Assembly (NCBI GenBank): GCA_037200985.1
Contig: JBBCGJ010000001.1
Coordinates: 2,332,756-2,396,755 of the forward strand
Direction of reading: 5' to 3'
Length of the DNA: 64,000 bases
Origin: Rhizomicrobium sp.
Lineage (GTDB): Bacteria > Pseudomonadota > Alphaproteobacteria > Micropepsales > Micropepsaceae
Shown: positions 63,469 through 64,000 of the stretch, piece after piece
Layout: the number at the start of each line of letters is the position of its first letter
Numbering within the stretch: position 1 is the stretch's first letter
Notes under the pieces: generated by a model
Told to the model about the DNA's origin: nothing
What the model saw: only the letters and a program-made list of their open reading frames with translations
The model's database searches: none
Program-made: the position numbers and the translations under genes

Positions 63469-64000
63469 GCGATGCCCACCCGCTTGATTTCCCATTCGAG
63501 TTCGATGCCGGAGGTCTGCTTGACGCGGGCGCGGACCTCTTCGCCAAGTGCTTCGATATCCGCGGCGGTTGCGTCGCCGGTATTGATCAGGAAGTTGCAA
63601 TGGAGCGGGCTGACCTGCGCCGGGCCGTGCATCAGGCCGCGGCAGCCGGCCTCGTCGATCAGCCTCCAGGCGTTCTTGCCGGGCGGGTTCTTGAAGGTCG
63701 AGCCGCCGGTCCTGGTCTTCACGGGCTGCGACGCTTCGCGGTCGGCCATCAGCTTGTCCATGCGGGCGCGGACGGCGGCGGGATCGTCGGCCAGGCCTTC
63801 GAAGACGGCGGACACGAAGATCAGATCGTCGGGCGCGGCGGTGTGGCGATAGGTGAAGCCCATGTCGGCGGGCGAGAGCCGGATGACATGGCCTCGCGCA
63901 TCGATGGCGGTGGCTTCGACGAGGATGTCCTTGATCTCGCGGCCGTAGCAGCCGGCGTTCATGCGCAGGGCACCGCCGACCGTGCCCGGGATACCGCGCA
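63465..64000 (-). CDS. murB: UDP-N-acetylenolpyruvoylglucosamine reductase, N-terminus outside window
   Basis: The frame continues to the right edge, so about 178 residues of the C-terminal portion are seen. The edge reads [21 protein letters not shown], the FAD-contacting signature of MurB, and [27 protein letters not shown] holds the second conserved stretch with the catalytic serine in GGSTFKNP. It makes UDP-MurNAc, the second step of peptidoglycan precursor synthesis. Its stop overlaps ddl by 4 nt. Confidence 0.95.
   Translation of the reverse strand, partial: RGIPGTVGGALRMNAGCYGREIKDILVEATAIDARGHVIRLSPADMGFTYRHTAAPDDLIFVSAVFEGLADDPAAVRARMDKLMADREASQPVKTRTGGSTFKNPPGKNAWRLIDEAGCRGLMHGPAQVSPLHCNFLINTGDATAADIEALGEEVRARVKQTSGIELEWEIKRVGIA

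Overview
This 64 kb window is high-GC chromosomal DNA from an alphaproteobacterium. The support is gene order and regulation: the tail of the division and cell-wall cluster (murB-ddl-ftsQ-ftsA-ftsZ) followed by lpxC-bamD-recN-ligA; full TTAA-N7-TTAA boxes of the cell-cycle regulator CtrA; and an alphaproteobacterial style of REP palindromes reading GTCAT...CCCAG. The genus cannot be fixed from sequence alone. No rRNA, tRNA, CRISPR array, prophage or classical insertion sequence was seen. Genes are dense, often coupled by 1 or 4 nt overlaps.

Layout. 1-2.1 kb: two acyl-CoA dehydrogenases (first one cut by the window edge). 2.2-11 kb: a CtrA-boxed conserved gene, a DUF898 membrane protein coupled to an M48 protease, pepN, a membrane histidine kinase, and an unrecognised exported protein behind two tandem CtrA boxes. 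11-15.2 kb: a glutamine-synthetase-like enzyme divergent from a polyamine-type binding lipoprotein, then an ECF sigma / anti-sigma / periplasmic sensor trio. 15.2-19.4 kb: a four-gene coupled operon of two FAD oxidoreductases, a GcvT-like protein and a small protein. 19.5-21.8 kb: speD with a structured leader, divergent from speE, plus a ProX-type editing hydrolase. 21.9-30.9 kb: TonB receptor, GNAT acetyltransferase, Tat-exported amine oxidase, LprI-like exported protein, chaperedoxin, LON-domain protein, Trm112-like protein, DUF971 protein, and an exported cyclase-family protein. 31-37.8 kb: a KirBac-like channel with an abnormal filter, an encapsulated-ferritin-like protein, leuD-leuB, a HigBA toxin-antitoxin pair, MgtC-like protein, and a TetR/quinone-oxidoreductase operon. 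38-51 kb: two thioesterases, DoxX, small membrane proteins, a frameshifted VOC gene, UvrD-type helicase, a GIY-YIG ORF bracketed by inverted REPs, katE, prmA, an M24 aminopeptidase, an esterase, and a VapBC-type pair with a frameshifted toxin. 51-64 kb: ligA, recN, bamD, lpxC, small genes, an SDR, ftsZ, ftsA, ftsQ, ddl and partial murB.

How the parts relate. Polyamine metabolism recurs (speD, speE, the glutamine-synthetase-like enzyme, the binding lipoprotein). Three CtrA-type sites within 7.5 kb (two full, one near match region) suggest part of this stretch is cell-cycle controlled. The right end is the conserved division, envelope and DNA-repair block. The most unusual items are the GIY-YIG/REP unit at 43.5-44.0 kb, the KirBac homologue whose potassium filter reads SINYSG, the ferritin homologue without a visible encapsulin, the FAD-FAD-GcvT operon, and the structured RNA leader of speD.
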